From: Pohlia nutans
Taxonomy: Eukaryota; Streptophyta; Bryopsida; Bryales; Mniaceae
Assembly: GCA_022496805.1 (NCBI GenBank)
Contig: CM040102.1
Location: forward strand, 5,815,001 to 5,879,000
Length of the DNA stretch: 64,000 nucleotides
Direction of reading: 5' to 3'
Below, piece by piece: positions 62,589 to 64,000 of the stretch (position 1 is the first letter of the stretch; each line of letters opens with the position of its first letter). The position numbers and the translations under genes are program-made. The notes below the pieces were generated by a model, which ran no database searches, was not told where the DNA came from, and was given only the letters and a program-made list of their open reading frames with translations.

Positions 62589-64000
62589 TGCCTCAAACAA
62601 TGATTTGGTAGGAATCATTTCTGCCATCTCCAAACTCTCATCCCAACATTGGTCTTGGTCTTTCCTAGTAACTAGGAACTTCACAAAAATATGGGTTTTT
62701 ATTTTATTTTTTATATTTAAAATTTAATTGTTTTGTTTTTAATTTATTTTCTTAAGACAGGTCTTTTTTTTAAAACCGGTTTTGGGACTTTTTATTTTGT
62801 TTTTCTAATTAGTCTATGAACTTGTTGATTTTTCAAATGATCAGTTTGAGACGGCTTCGTTTCTTTTTCCTATTTCAATGGAGGCTTTTAGACATGGGAC
62901 AATTTAGAACTTTGAGAAATAGCAAACCTAGCCACTGTGATGCTCATATAGATCCTTTTGTTTTATTTTAAAAAAAATTCCAACTAATTCAACTGGAGTG
63001 AACTAATATTTAGTATACAATAGATTATATAAGCTACAACTATATATTAACCTTTGAGTTCCTGAGGGTTTTTCCTACAAATTAAATGTGTTATAACATG
63101 TGTTTTATATGAAAATTAATTTTTGAAGTTTATAAATCATGAAAGTTGTAATGTATTAAATATTTCTAAATTTCATCTATATGGTTAATTACCATTAAAA
63201 CCATTTAATTTTTTAATAAATAATTTTAGAAATGAATACTTTAAATATTCATAAAAATTCGTTATTCAATATTTTGTTGAATTAAATTATTATTACTTAA
63301 AGGTGTAAATGTTCATCACATTGATAGAAGTTGTCAAGATTTAGAATATATAATGTGTAAAAATGTTAATCTAAACAACATAACATAAGAACATGGTAGA
63401 ATGAATAATTTAAATTAAAAAAAACTCCAATGAGTATTCAAGCATCTTATTAAATTTGTGCTTTTATCCGGTCATATCAAAACTCAAAGAGAAGTAATTA
63501 ACTTTGATTTTTTTTTAATTTTAGAAGTTTATTAGTTAGGTATTGTATATATAATTATATATAATGAATTTTGGGATTTTATTTGTATAGATTTGATCTA
63601 CAATTCATACTTTATAATCCATCTTTGTGTGTCCATACAAAATATATAATTTATCATACATTTTCATACAATTACAATTACAAATCTGATGCTTTTGTAG
63701 ACTACTTCAACATCTACACCACCCAATGTTCTTTATTTTTTGAAGATTTCTAGGACAAAATTCAATGGCATATTCTTGTACAAAATTTGATTCTAAATAG
63801 GTTAAGCCAAGAAAACTCAATTTGGACACTCTTAATTCATTTTACAATACTTTCAATTTTTGGAACGACCACTTTTGGGTTGCCTTGGCACTTCAATGCC
63901 TACGTGAACTTTTCTAACATCTACTTATATCACTACTTATACATTGGATGAGAGTGTTTTTTGTATCCATGTGATCACTGAGACCATTCCACATGAAATT
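62589..64000. other. No gene recognised; right edge
   Basis: Very AT-rich. The open frame at 63571-63753 has no family features. No transposon ends were found. Confidence 0.4.

Overview
The window is nuclear DNA of a land plant: AT-rich, crowded with small inverted-repeat transposons, holding spliced genes with GT-AG introns and a chromodomain Ty3/gypsy element. Two things suggest a plant outside the seed plants (bryophyte, lycophyte or fern): a Rab23-type GTPase, a family kept in lineages with flagellated sperm and not expected in flowering plants, and a microbial-type (UapA-like) purine transporter. The BLADE-ON-PETIOLE (NPR1-family) gene shows it is a land plant. The species cannot be read from the sequence.

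Layout. 1-5.1 kb: exons 1-4 of a Rab23-like gene on the minus strand, its 3' end off the left edge, with transposons in its introns. 5.1-11.5 kb: intergenic repeats. 11.5-20.6 kb: an eleven-exon nucleobase transporter on the minus strand that is broken. Two coding exons are split by three different transposons (CACTA-like, piggyBac-like, hAT-like), an in-frame TAG sits at the position of the family's essential glutamate, and one base is missing just after the NAT signature. 20.6-42.9 kb: gene-poor DNA with layered miniature transposons. 42.9-48.7 kb: an apparently intact four-exon BLADE-ON-PETIOLE gene on the plus strand (594 codons). 48.7-56 kb: repeats and AT-rich DNA. 56.06-62.58 kb: a complete but decayed chromovirus on the minus strand with both LTRs and a CCCCA target duplication. 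62.6-64 kb: AT-rich DNA with nothing recognised.

The most striking pattern is a swarm of elements flanked on both sides by TTAA, with inner ends starting CCCTNNA or CCCCTAAA. This is the hallmark of piggyBac transposons, a superfamily rarely described in plants. The window contains its own empty-site evidence: a repeat copy at 907-1374 is uninterrupted where its relative at 31926-33843 carries two TTAA-bounded insertions. CACTA-like (3-bp duplications), Harbinger-like (TWA), hAT-like (8-bp) and mariner-like (TA) miniature elements and long foldbacks are also present. The genes are unrelated in function and form no cluster. All splice sites, reading phases and target duplications were worked out by eye from the bases.
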